38,296 bases of DNA from positions 1-38,296 of the forward strand of contig VDMD01000187.1 in the NCBI GenBank assembly GCA_007026445.1, in the 5' to 3' direction. Source of the DNA: Schizophyllum amplum. Taxonomy: Eukaryota; Basidiomycota; Agaricomycetes; Agaricales; Schizophyllaceae. How positions within the stretch are numbered: the first letter of the stretch is position 1; every line of letters begins with the position of its first letter. The notes under the pieces were generated by a model. The model searched no databases. It was given only the letters and a program-made list of their open reading frames with translations, and was not told where the DNA came from. Made by a program: the position numbers and the translations under genes. Below are positions 1 through 10,476 of this stretch, one piece after another.

Positions 1-1
1 C

Positions 2-569
2 GTCTGCAACCTCTGCCTCGCGAAGCTCTACACTCTTTCGCTCATGTCAACGCTGAACGCACGACAAGGGTGGAACCGTCATCTTTCTAATTCGCGCCCG
101 GCGAACCCACTCTTTGACGGCACCGCGAGTGGCTCGCGGAGGGTGAGCGCGTCCATGGACTTCGTGACCGTTCCGAGCTCAACGCCCTCCTACTGGTCTT
201 AGGATACGCACCATTCTCGAATGCCGACAGTGAGCCTCCCGCAGTCTCGCCCTCGCAATCTGAAGCTGACAGCGCGCCTCGCAGACACCCGGCATGCCCA
301 ACTTCGAGCTCTCAAGCCAGCTCTCGATGTCAACACCACGTACCGCCCACTTCAAGCGCAGCTCCGACGGGCTCGAGATCTCGGTCACCAAGGTCGTCGA
401 GCGGCTCGAGGACCCCCAGCCGGTATTTACGATCAGCGCAATGCACGGCACGCATCCGAGCCAGCACAGCATTGCCCACCACGGCCCGCATGTGCTCAAT
501 ACCCAAAGCGGGATGCTCGACAGCCAGGGCGTACCGTACGACGGCAGATCCATCGGGTCGGCCGTATAG
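2..569 (+). CDS. DUF6534-type membrane protein, 3' end only
   Basis: The window opens inside an exon (2-142) reading KLYTLSLMSTLNARQGW and then NPLFDG. This resembles the end of the last membrane segment and the cytoplasmic tail of basidiomycete DUF6534 proteins, seven-helix membrane proteins of unknown function whose members typically read KLY.NSLLATLNAR here. A GTGAGC donor at 143 and an acceptor at 284, preceded by a CTGAC branch site at 266-270, join in phase 0 to a last exon at 285-569. That exon has strong G/C third positions and ends in TAG. Without splicing, the first exon reads on to a stop at 200-202, giving a shorter tail. A second in-phase donor (GTGACC at 164) is possible. All transmembrane helices except the very last lie outside the window. 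The family call rests on a short motif and is moderate; the reading frames are firmer. Confidence 0.55.
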
Positions 570-2473
570 TATCGAGCCTCGGGTTGATGGGGGACGTGGA
601 AGAGAGCGGCTGGCCTGGGCGTCGTTTCGCCCGACGACGACGACGATCTTACGACGACCAGCGGATCTGCCTCCGGCGGGGCGTTCCGACGGATTCTAAT
701 TTATGCGGGGGTGGCGTCGCGGGAGCATTTCATTGTTGATATCTGCCTCCCCCAGCCTGTGCCAGTACGCTCGTTTGTACGACTAGGAGTTATTTATTTT
801 TGTATGTAGCGGCGCCTGTATAGCGGCGACAGCACGGGCGAGGTGCTTGCTATGTAGGTTTTTGGCGATGCGCTCCGTTTTGCTTGAATTTGCGGCGTAT
901 GTACGATACCATCGGGACGTGGAGAAAAGGCGTTTGAGAAATGGAAAGATCAATTCTATCAAAGTATCATGCGCTAGTTCCATGTCAGGTAGTAAGAATC
1001 GGACGTTCGTATGAGTGTCACGCGTATGAAGATTCTCCAACGATGCGGGCGCAGAGCAAAGCGCAAAGGCGACTTCCTGAGGTACATAGCTCATACCTAT
1101 CTTGCTTGCTTCGTTCGACCGTTGTCGTTGACCCTCGTTGTCTTGCTTCTCCCGTCATCCCTGTCCCTGCTTCCTCCAATACGCAGACATTCCACAAATA
1201 AACGGGGGCCCTGAAGAAGAACGCCCAACCTGGGAAGGCGCGAGGTTCAGGCGAGGATAGAGCCAGGAGAGACTCACGAGTCAAGGTCATACGCTCAGAG
1301 CGCATACAGATTGCAGAAGTCTCAGTCAAAAATCCTGAACGCAAGGAGTATACAGCCATGCCGGAATTTACCCAAGTAGAGTGCAGACTTGCGATGCGGT
1401 TCGAGACGCCAGTGCATCGCTCGTTGAAGAAATGGTCGGTTGGAATTGGTGAAGGTCGACGTATGCTTTGGAAGCCGATAGGAGTGACAAGAAGTGAGGC
1501 GACTGCGAGCGAGTGCGCTGGAGATAAGACAGGTCAGATCTGCAGATGCCTTGATGGAGGGTAGCCGAGACAGCCAGAATATTTGTGCGCGTACTCTGCG
1601 TCGAGCACAATGGCGCTTGAGCGCAGATCATGTTTCAACGAGGCCAGCGCTGCGTGCGGCCTTGAGCTAATCTGCTATAGTGATGGCCCGTGTCGTGTGA
1701 GCGGTGCGGCTTCGCAGCTTGACGGTGTGGGCATCGCAGTTGGGGCCATGGCCCGCCGGCGGATTCACGAGGCCTTGGAGTTTACCGAGAGTTCCAGGCT
1801 TCCGAGGTCGCAGAAAGGGGGTCAGGATGCAAATTTCGGTCGACGTGTTGTGTTCGAATACGACAGTCGAGAGTTGAATAGACTGCTCAGACGGGAATAG
1901 CGACAGATGGCGCGGCGATAGGGAGCAAGAGGGCTATTGAAGTGCTTGCCTTCCCAAGGTGCCTTCTGGCATGCCCAGGGCAACTTACTTCAATGAATTG
2001 ACGCGAGCAAGTGAGAACGCACCTGGGACACACGTCCGAGTAATTGTCCTGCGAAACCACGGGCATCGGAACGGCTGATGGGTGCACATATGATGCGAGT
2101 ATCAGCTGTTGGGCGTCAGAGTCGACATGATCTGCACGCCAGATAGCTCGGAGCCCGAGGGCACCTTTATTCATCGTTTGTATGGCCTTGTAGGCCTAGT
2201 AGAATGGTCGCCATTTTGTCGAAGAGGCGTCGCCGTACGGAAAGGAGAAAGTCAACCTGCGGAGATAGTGACGTGACGAACACAATAGCGTGATGTAGTC
2301 CGTATTTGGAAGGATTGACCCTGTTTGATTTGACTCCGTTCCGTCCTCCCGCGTGTGACGGCCATCTTCTCGCCTCCAAAGCAGCTGATGCCCGCACCCT
2401 GGTTAAAAAGATACATACGAAGTCGGGAAGCTAGGTACTCCCCTTCCTCCTCCCATTATCATCGCACTGAACG
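570..2473. other. Gene-poor stretch between the DUF6534 gene and MFS1
   Basis: About 1.9 kb with only short overlapping open frames on both strands and no recognisable domain, no run of G/C third positions and no consistent donor/acceptor chain. It should hold the 3' UTR of the upstream gene and the promoter of the transporter that starts at 2474. I see no tRNA or clear transposon ends in it. Confidence 0.5.
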
Positions 2474-4460
2474 ATGGCGATCCCCTTGTCCAAGACGGCG
2501 TCGGCTGCCTCCCTAAGCCGGTCTACGCCTGAGAAGTACGACTTGAGCGAGGAGAGCATGAGCCTGGAGGCCAAGGTCGACCCGACCATGGAGAAGGTCG
2601 TCTGGCGCAAGCTGGATCTCTTCGTCCTTCCCATGGTCTCGTTGTTCTACCTCCTCTCTTTCCTGGTATGCGCACCGTCAGAATCGTTGGACCCAGTTGG
2701 TTGACTTCATGGGCGCAGGACCGCACAAACGTCGCCAATGCACGAGTAGCGGGAATGCAAGTCGACCTCAAGATGACCAACTACGACTACAGCTTGGCGC
2801 TGACCGTCACATACATACCCTATATCATTGCTGAGCTGCCCTCGAACCTGCTCCTGAAGGTGCGTAACACATGCGACCGTCGGCAAGCCCGCTAACCGCA
2901 CGTCAGGCTGTTGGCCCAAATCTCATGCTGCCTGCGATGCTTACGCTCTGGGGCGTCATTACGACACTACAAGGTAGCTCATATCAACTGCGTGGAGACC
3001 GGTATGCTGACAGGAACGCAGGCGTCGTGACGACTTACGGTGGCCTGCTCGTTTGTCGTTTCTTCCTCGGATTGATGGAAGGTACCGTGCGCGAGTCTTA
3101 CGAGCTAGGTGGCAATGCTCACATATGTCTTAGGCGGCGTGTTCCCTGGTCTCGTCCTGTACTTGTCCTACTTTTACCCTCGCCACAAGTTGAACCTGAG
3201 GTCCGCACTAGTCTACTAGCTAGACGTTACTTGCTTATACCGATACAGGATCTCTGGCTTCTTCTCATCTGCATCCGTTGCTGGCGCTTTCGGTGGCATC
3301 TTAGCGTACGGCATCATCAACATGGATGGCGTCGGTGGCAAGCCTGGGTGAGCACGTCTCTCCCTCGACAACTTGCATCCCACTTACGATGAGGCTAGCT
3401 GGTCATGGATCTTTATTCTTGAGGGTCTTTTTACCGTCTTAGTCGGCATCTCGGGTTTCTTCGTCCTCCCGCGGTCGCCTCAGCATGCATCGTTCCTCAC
3501 CGCCGCGGAGAAGAAATATGTCGCAGAGCAACTTGCAGCTCACGGCGCGACTGCGAAGGATGAGAATGATGATCGCTTCAGCTGGGGTGAGGTCATCAAG
3601 GCGTTCTGCCTTCCCCATGTCTGGTTCACCGCTGTTGTGTACTTCTTGGACGGTGCGTCTAATGCTGTCGTCTTTATCACGTCCTGCTGACACCTGTGAA
3701 GGTGTCATCCTCTACGGCTTAGCCTAGTCAGTCAATCATGCTATGCCTTCTGTTCCTCCTACTTACTAGAGCAGCTTTGCGCCCTCCATCGTACAGGGAC
3801 TCGGGTATTCGGGCGCGGACGCACAGCTGTTGACTGTGCCGCCGTTCGCGGTAGCTTTCGTTTGTGCGTAGTTGATTGCTGGCATCCCACACATCAACTA
3901 ACGGACTCGTTTCACAGTTGCACTGGCCTGCGCGTTCATTTCCGACCGCTACCACTGCCGCGGCCTCGTCAGCATCGTTGCCTCCGTGCTTTGCGTCATC
4001 GGCTTCGCGATGTTCCTTGGTTCGTCTAGTTCAAAAGCAAGAAGGTCCCCTTACTTACCGTTCGTCAGCGTCCCCGTACCAGCACGTCCAATACGGCAGC
4101 CTCTTCCTCTCCATCTCGGGCACGTACACGGTCGCGCCAACTCTCTCCGCATGGGGCGCGAACAACGTCTTCCCGCACACGCGCCGCGCGACCGCCATCG
4201 CCATCGGCTTCATCATGTCGAACAGCGGCGGCATCCTCGCGACGTGGCTACTGGGCTCGCTCTCCGCCGCGCCGCGCTACCACTCCGCGACGGTCACGCT
4301 GCTCGCGATGAGCGTCTTTATGATTGTGTTCTCCGCGATCAACCTCGCGTATCTCTATGCGCAGAACCAGAAGAAGGCGGAGCGGCGCAGGACATCGTCG
4401 CCTGCAGAGGAGCAGCCCGGGCTGGGTGACCAGTCTGCGTGGTTCATCTACAGTCTGTAA
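2474..4460 (+). CDS. MFS transporter, anion:cation symporter (ACS) type
   Basis: Plasma-membrane major facilitator of about 495 aa, in the fungal ACS group that includes nicotinate and allantoate/carboxylate carriers (Tna1/Dal5-like); the substrate cannot be read from sequence. Exons: 2474-2665, 2719-2859, 2907-2973, 3022-3081, 3134-3200, 3249-3347, 3399-3652, 3702-3726, 3775-3863, 3918-4019, 4069-4460. The ten introns are 47-54 nt and all phases agree. Family hallmarks are the N-terminal WRKLDLFVLPMVSLFYLLSF, then DRTNVANAR in TM1-2, IAELPSNLLLK, CRFFLGLMEGGVFPGLVLYL in TM4-5, a central WSWIFILEG, and YFAPSIVQGLGYSG at TM7-8. The tail after the last helix is basic and then polar. Start is the first ATG of the frame. 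It has no neighbouring biosynthetic or catabolic genes to suggest a substrate. Reads cleanly with no frameshift. Confidence 0.9.
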
Positions 4461-5316
4461 GATTTCGTCTGCAGTCTGTGTGGCCGGTGAGATTTGTGTA
4501 TGGCCCCTGATGTACATGCATGTGCTACGGCTCTGGATGGATTGAATTGTAGCCCTGGAGGATTGGGAAGTGGCCCTCGGTGGGGGGGGGGCCTTGTATA
4601 TAGCTGTTTTCTGCCTAGACCAGATCTGTGGTGTTATAGGTCTCACTGTAGTTGTTTGATCTGCATAAATTATCACGTTCCTTGACTCTCCTGTTGCCGT
4701 CAGGACCATTGCGGTAGATCACCAGGACCCACCTTGCCAATATCTTCGACTTAGAGTAGCAGTTCAAACAGCTCACGCAAACACGGAGAAAGGACAGACT
4801 GTGAATTGAATGGCACCTGTACAATGTCTCCACCTTGTACCCAGTCGTCTTCCACGAGAACCTAGTCGTCTTCCACGAAAACCCGGTCATTATCTTCAAC
4901 AAGAACATATCTCTTCCAGCGCGGTCCATGGGGAATAAGCCCCAGCGAGAAGTCCGAATAGTCCAATCGACCACGACAGTGCTACTTCGAGCTCGTGTGA
5001 AATTCAGTTTTCTCTGTCGGTTCAGAACGACGCAAGACGAGCTGGGGTCAGTAAATGAAGATCTGTGGTCGAAAATAGAATACATGCATGCTACAAATGC
5101 TCCGAATTCAGGCCGACTTCAAGCTGAAGCTGAAATGAAGCTGAAAATACTCAGGATGGCATGCATGAACTCACGCAAACTCAGACTTCAGCGCGTCGCT
5201 AAGTCCATCGGCATGCGCCGACGAGCTCGCACGTGTGGCTGATATAAATGCGAGTTTGATCGCCCCGCTGCGCCTTCTTCCTGACCGCCATCGCGCTGCG
5301 TGCGCCCTGAACTTGT
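4461..5316. other. Non-coding stretch downstream of MFS1
   Basis: Mostly AT-richer sequence following the transporter stop. It contains the short tandem repeat listed separately and a GCTGAA triplet near 5119-5140. No open frame here has codon bias or domain signals. Confidence 0.4.
4843..4884. repeat. 21-bp tandem duplication
   Basis: Two adjacent 21-bp copies (4843-4863 and 4864-4884) share AGTCGTCTTCCACGA and differ at two positions near their 3' ends. It lies in intergenic sequence. No function is evident. Confidence 0.8.
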
Positions 5317-5324
5317 GCGTCGTG

Positions 5325-5575
5325 TCGCTGCTCTTCGGAGTCGCGTTCATACGTGTGGCGCGCGCATAGCGGTACGCCTGCGACCTTCTGCTGCATCTTT
5401 GGACACCTAACGCAGCGCTCATCCACAGATTGGTGTTACTTACGCCGAAATGACGAGCGGCGCCGGCGACGCGCCCGCCCCCGATGAGGATGGGGAGCTC
5501 GAGGCTACCGCTAGGTGACCATCACGTCGTCTCGAAATCCCCGTCGCGCTCTACGCTAACCATCATCATGCAGGT
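5325..5575 (+). repeat. Exon-module duplication, copy A
   Basis: First of two diverged direct copies about 300 bp apart. Copy A holds an intron end with a CCTAAC branch site and CCACAG acceptor at 5428, a putative exon at 5429-5514 with frame ending DEDGELEATAR, and a 59-nt intron (5515-5573) with a CTAAC branch site. The same order of parts recurs in copy B. It looks like part of an unidentified or decayed multi-exon gene; an ATG lies within the exon at 5450. Confidence 0.55.
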
Positions 5576-5633
5576 ATCTTGTTCTTCTTCGCGGTCACTC
5601 AACGCGTCAGGTCAGCCATAACTTGGGCGTTGC

Positions 5634-5866
5634 GTTGCCGCCCTCCGAAGTCCGGCGCATACCTAGGTGTGGCGCGCGCGCGCGTTGCGGTGCGCCCGTG
5701 GTCTTCTGCCCCATCTTTAGACACCTAACACATTTGCAGATTGACAACCACCGGAACGTGCGGCGTCAACGACGCGCTCCCGATGAGGAGCTCGGGGATA
5801 CCATCATGCAGGGTACGTCGTCCCAACCTCCCCGTCCCCTTCTATGCTGACAACCTCTATGCAGCT
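5634..5866 (+). repeat. Exon-module duplication, copy B
   Basis: Second copy of the module. It shares GTGTGGCGCGCGC, GACACCTAAC before the acceptor, the exon core encoding APDE, and the following intron (5813-5864, CTGAC branch, TATGCAG acceptor). The putative exon is 5740-5812, frame DNHRNVRRQRRAPDEELG. Divergence is spread over exon and intron, which suggests an old tandem duplication. I recognise no family. Confidence 0.55.
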
Positions 5867-6474
5867 AACCATACATCTTTCTTGGCCCTCCACTTCTTAC
5901 ATAGCACAGGCCATTTTCTCCCTCGTTTGACATTCCCCGTAGTATCCTTAGCAGTACCCTTCGACAGTGGCATGTAGTAGGATAGCTTTAGAGAAATGAA
6001 AATAATGTTTCCTGCCATTCAAATGAAAAATTGTGAATCAGCTTCGGGACAACGGACAGCGAGCTATAGCGAGGATGAAAACAGGCTGAAACACGTCCGC
6101 CGAATCGTGAATGATGGGTCGCTGTAGGTCAGTCTGAATCGACATGAGTTTGAAGGTCATCGACGCCCACCGGGCAACGCAGTACCTCACAGAGGCAGCT
6201 CTTTCTCAGTCGATCTGGCACGTTTCAGGTCATGGGACTTCTCGCTGGGAATAAGCGGGAGTGGTATAGGACATGCGTCGGTTTAGGTACGTAGGGTGAG
6301 GGGGAAAAGAACCGTCGGGGTGGTAGTAAGTATACGAGAAAGGGACGTCAAGGCAGGAGCAGTAACGGGCGCCAGGGGGAGGTAGAGTAATGGAGGGAAA
6401 ACTCGGAGGTCCGTGTCCATGAAGTCCCGGTCCATGCCAGGGCGAGTACATGAGGGGCGTGGAGGGCGGAGCGC

Positions 6475-7329
6475 TTAGAGCTCGTCGCAGTACGGCCACG
6501 TCGACTCGTCGTTCTCGTCGTACCCGTCGTCGACGAAGGCGGCGGCGCTGGTGGTGGCGGGCGCTTCCTCCGAGGAGGTGGTGGGCGCAGGCTCCTCCGA
6601 GGTGGTGGGCGCGGGCTCCTCCGAGTAGGTGGGCGTGGCGGACGCGGCGGCGGTCGCCGTGGCGGGCACAGTCGCCGCCGGAACGTAGCTACCGGATGCG
6701 GGCGGGTGGAGCGCAGAGTTGGCAACGCAGAGGACCTAAAGAGATGTTAGTTTCGGTTGGGAGATAGTAAAATGATGCGAATCGGGATGGAAAAATGGGA
6801 ACGGATGTATGGAGGGATGTGACGGGAAGAGCGCGAACGTACCTCGCCAACGTAGAGGTTGGAGCAGTCGTCGAGGAGCTGCGGGTTGTTCTCCTGGAGC
6901 ATGGGCATCTCGATGACCATCACGCCGGTGATGTCGTCGCAGGTCTGCTGCGCCTCGACGACCCAGACGTCCGAGCAGTCCTCAGCTTCGTAGCCGATGC
7001 AGTAGTCCTGCCCAGCAATGAGGTTGGAGCAAGTCTCGTCGATGAGGCCCTCGTTGATAATGGCGAACTGGTACCTGGAGAACGGATCGAACTGTCAGGC
7101 GGGGCGCGACGCGTCAAGACGGCCGACAACGTACGTGGAGACGTTCTCCGCGGCAGAGATGCTGTCGCAGGTATCGCCTTCCTTGACGGTGACGGTGCGG
7201 ACACAGTCGCCGGCGAGCACAGCTGCAAGCCAAACGGTCAGCAAATCGCTCATGTACGAAACCTATCAACGCACTGCGGGCAAAGAAGGGCGCGACGATG
7301 GCGGCGGCGGCGAGGGTCTTGGAGAACAT
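6475..7329 (-). CDS. Secreted protein with two LysM modules
   Basis: Predicted extracellular chitin/oligosaccharide-binding protein of about 211 aa. Exons in reading order: 7329-7275, 7222-7135, 7074-6843, 6735-6475 (introns 52, 60 and 107 nt, phases consistent). Residues 1-22 form a signal peptide (hydrophobic AAAAIVAPFF core, VLA before the likely cleavage). LysM1 starts about residue 28 with TVKEGDTCDSISAAENVS and ends with a C..LIAGQDYCIG pattern. LysM2 (about 75-125) has CSNLYVGEVLCVA. The last about 80 residues are a Ser/Thr/Pro/Glu-rich tail with three EEPAPTTS-like repeats and an acidic, aromatic end (WPYCDEL). Fungal LysM proteins bind chitin and some act in host or microbe interactions; no catalytic domain is present here, so an effector or wall-associated role is inference. 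The length fits the family. Confidence 0.85.
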
Positions 7330-8537
7330 ATCTGACTGCTGGCTGCTGTTTCTCGAAAGAGTGACGGGGAAACGAAGGACGGCGACGACGGCGAAGAAAC
7401 GGCGGGGAACGGGGAAGACGGCGGGAGGAGGAGACAGAAGGAGGGCGACTTGGCGCGAAATGGGGGATAAAGAAATACACCACGGGGCGTGGGAATGCCC
7501 CTATCCTGACCAGCCGAGAAGTTGATTCGGGATCACGGTGATCGGCTGGCAACGCCAAGTGTGCCCAGCTCCACGCCCTCCCTCGTCGTCGCCGCCGCGC
7601 GCACACGAGGGCCCGCCACGGACATAGGGGACGCTCTACTGGAGTCCGCGACTGTGCTCCACGAAGGCAGACGTGTTGCAAGAAAAGAGTTCACGAAGAA
7701 ACGCAGCTGAAGGCGAGAATTGAAGAACAAGAGGACGACGTCCAGGCGGCGATGCACCCCGTCCTCGGCTAGAAAAAAAAGACACACAGGCACCGAGAGG
7801 ACATCTTCGGGACAGCCCTGGCCCCTGCGTAAATTGGCGGGCAGACTCCGCCGTCAGAGCGTGCAAGAAAGGCAGCGCTGGAGAGCTGCTGTTTGTCGAG
7901 CGGCGCTCCGTTGAGATGCAGAACCCTGCCACCAGGCAGACGAGCTGTCAACTTGCTTGAAGGAGGCAGGCAACCTTGACATCCAGAACCAGTAAAAGCT
8001 GAAGCGGAGCTTTAGAGAGAAAACATGACCGAAAACCAAGCAGAGAGTCAGCGCAAGACGAGGGAAGGGAAGGGAGCGCTGCGCTGCTGAGACGAGATTT
8101 GGCTTATAATCCTGGGAGGCTCCGCTGCGCAGCACCCCGCTGAAACGCCTCAAGGCCCGGCGATGGATGCGATACGGCAACCGAAAGGCTCGGAGTCCGA
8201 GTACATTGAGTTTGAGTCTGACGAAAGTCGAACATGAATCACGTGACTGTTGGCCATAAGTCGGGTGGTCGCATTTGTTCTCAGTACGCTACAGTTCCAT
8301 CGCATTCAGCAGGTCATCAAGTCATCGGTTCATTGTATGTTGAAAGTATGACTTAACATGTCTGCTGAGAGGTGGTTGTAAGTAAGTAGGAGTGGAGGTT
8401 ACGAGTGGCTATGTCGAAGAGTAAGTAAGTACTCGACGAGTTATAACGACGCCGGGACAGGGAGTAAGTAATGTACAGGACTAGAGATACATAGCGTAGT
8501 TCCTTCCTTCAGATACATACCTGGCGAAGTGGTGCTG
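7330..8537. other. Intergenic region upstream of the LysM gene
   Basis: About 1.2 kb between the LysM start and the next gene's 3' end. Overlapping short frames on both strands lack codon bias and motifs. The first few hundred bases must carry the LysM promoter; I see no clear TATA box. Confidence 0.4.
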
Positions 8538-8600
8538 AGAAGGCGTGGAAGGGTGCTGGGAGGGCGTGGAAGGGTGCTGGGAGGGCGCGGAAGGGTGCTG
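8538..8600. repeat. 21-bp minisatellite, three copies
   Basis: Three head-to-tail 21-bp units at 8538-8558, 8559-8579 and 8580-8600, sharing GGCGTGGAAGGGTGCTG with one or two changes each. On the minus strand they read as an SAPFHALP-type repeat, but this lies beyond the stop of the adjacent gene, so it is probably non-coding. Confidence 0.8.
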
Positions 8601-8702
8601 AGAACGCGATGACACGGTTCAATACAACGAGCTCAGGAAGCAGTCCGAGGAGGCCCAGGGAGGCAGTCCAAGGAGGTGAGGTGAGAATCTCGCCGACAAT
8701 GC

Positions 8703-10140
8703 TCATCGCCGGGGCCCTTGCACCCCGTGCGCCGGCACCCTGCACGGCTCCAACTGCGGTTCGGGCGGCCCTTCGCTCGTTGAGTCCGTCTGGGTGTTTA
8801 TGCCCGTCGAGTATGCATCCGCGTCCGTCGCAAACGAGTCTCTGCGCTCCGGCTCACCACCCGCCTCTCCACTACACGCCGCCTCCCCATTACACGCGGC
8901 CCCAGCCGCGCCCCGCCCGCTGCTCAGCCCAAAGAGGTTCGCCAAACTGGTCGTCACGGAGTCGTACACCGTCTTCGAGGGCTCGGGGTGAATGGCGTGG
9001 ATGGTGTGCTGGAGGATGAGCCCGGTGCGGGGGGAGAAGGTGTAGGTGGTGGCGCTGGGTGGGTGCGTGTCAGTGGGTGTGAGTGGGAGTGTGGGGAGAG
9101 AGGAGGTTTAAGGGAGAGAGGCGAGGTTAAGGGCGAGAGGGAAGGTAAGGAGGCGGTAATAGGAATGCAAGGGAATGAGCGGATGCAAGGGAAGAGAGTA
9201 AGAAAGGCCAGTGAACAAACACTCACACTTCCCAGTCTGCCGGGTTCCCGCTAACGCGCGCGGTGCCGTGCACCTTCATCAACATATACAGACTCTTTTC
9301 GCGGAGCTTGCGTTTTGAGGACGATTCTGAAGTCGAGGGCGGGAGGGACACGCCTGACTGGGGCTTCCCGCCCGCGCCGGTAACGCGCATCTTGGTGAGC
9401 TCAACGTGCAGATCAGAGTACATGGTGCTGAGGCCGCTGCGCAAGAGGACGGAGGAGGCGAGGTAGAAGGAGTAGCCTGGCGGGTTGTGTGGGGTGAGGT
9501 GCGGTGGTGAGGTGAGATGGTAAGCGCGAGTTCGGGATCGGTGATCTGATATGGCCACACACCTTCTACGGTCAAGCTCTTTGGCAGCAGCGCGGGGACA
9601 TGCTCGAGCTTGGGCGTGTACGTCAGGCGCACGTTCGGGCTGTAGATCGACTCCACGTCCTCGTCGTGCCGCAGGAAGTCAAGCGGGCTCGCGTGCGCAA
9701 TGGGTATGTGCAGCGGGGACGACCGCCGCGGATCGCCCGTCTCCTTGTCTATCGACGTGACGAGGCCCGAGTGGAAGAAGTCCGGCAGCGTCTGCTGCAG
9801 CACGTATATCCCGCGGCCTGCGGATGCGGTCAGCTACTTCGCGCCCGCCTCGGACCTGCTATAGGATCTACACACCTGTCCTGAGCTCCCACTCCTGGTC
9901 GGATACCTCGTCAGGCTTCTCCGGGGGCAGCTGCCCGGTCGGGGGAGGGTGATCGGGCGGGGGCGCGCCCGGATCGGCGAAGGCGTGCGAGAGGGAGCGC
10001 GTCGCGGTGCGCCATGGGGCGCGCTGGGTGCGCCATGGGGAGGCCTGGCGCGCGTATCTCACGCAGAGCATGGTCGACGAGCGGCGGAGGGCAAGGACCG
10101 TTTGCGCATGGCTGGCGTGCAAGCCGCTCGGTGAGATCAT
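8703..10140 (-). CDS. Conserved fungal protein with presequence-like N-terminus
   Basis: A 373-aa protein from exons 10140-9876, 9817-9563, 9476-9227 and 9054-8703 (introns 58, 86 and 172 nt). The first about 55 residues are rich in Arg/Ser/Ala with almost no acidic residues, as in mitochondrial presequences. A Pro-rich linker follows. The folded core (about 90-300) contains LPDFFHSGLVTS, IYSPNVRLTYTP, a YSDLHVELTKMRV strand, MLMKVHGTARVSG and YTFSPRTGLILQHTIHAIHP. This alternating pattern of strands looks like an NTF2/SnoaL-like fold, as in DUF2358-type proteins, but I cannot confirm the family. The C-terminal about 80 residues are low-complexity (Gly/Ala/Glu/Pro). Start is the first ATG of the frame (10140). 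All splice phases agree and no frameshift is needed. Function unknown. Confidence 0.7.
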
Positions 10141-10476
10141 CTCGGCACCGTCAGTCGCTTTGTCCTTGCTTTGGTCGCTCCTTTCTAGCAGCTCGGGCCG
10201 GGGCGCCTAATGACCGTCTGCCAATGAGCGGTGCGCGAATGTGCGGCAGTGCCACCTGAGGCTCGGATCTGGAGGCAGCAAGACAGTGAGTAAGTATTCC
10301 AGTACAAGCCTGACGTAGAGTACAAACATCTATGGTCTTTAGGGATGCAGCCGAGTCTACTGTACTATCATGAAGTAGTTGCTATACAGGTATGCGTACG
10401 TTATTTATTCGTCAACAAACATGTCGCGGCGTTCGTTCGTTCGTCACAACTTTACCATCCCTCCCTCCCTCCCTCC

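Noticed and set aside
179..553. Minus-strand 124-codon frame with a hydrophobic stretch
   Set aside because: Antisense to an exon with strong codon bias; no ATG context or domain support.
6348..6767. Arg/Pro-rich frames on both strands over the LysM tail
   Set aside because: Shadows of the repetitive LysM last exon.
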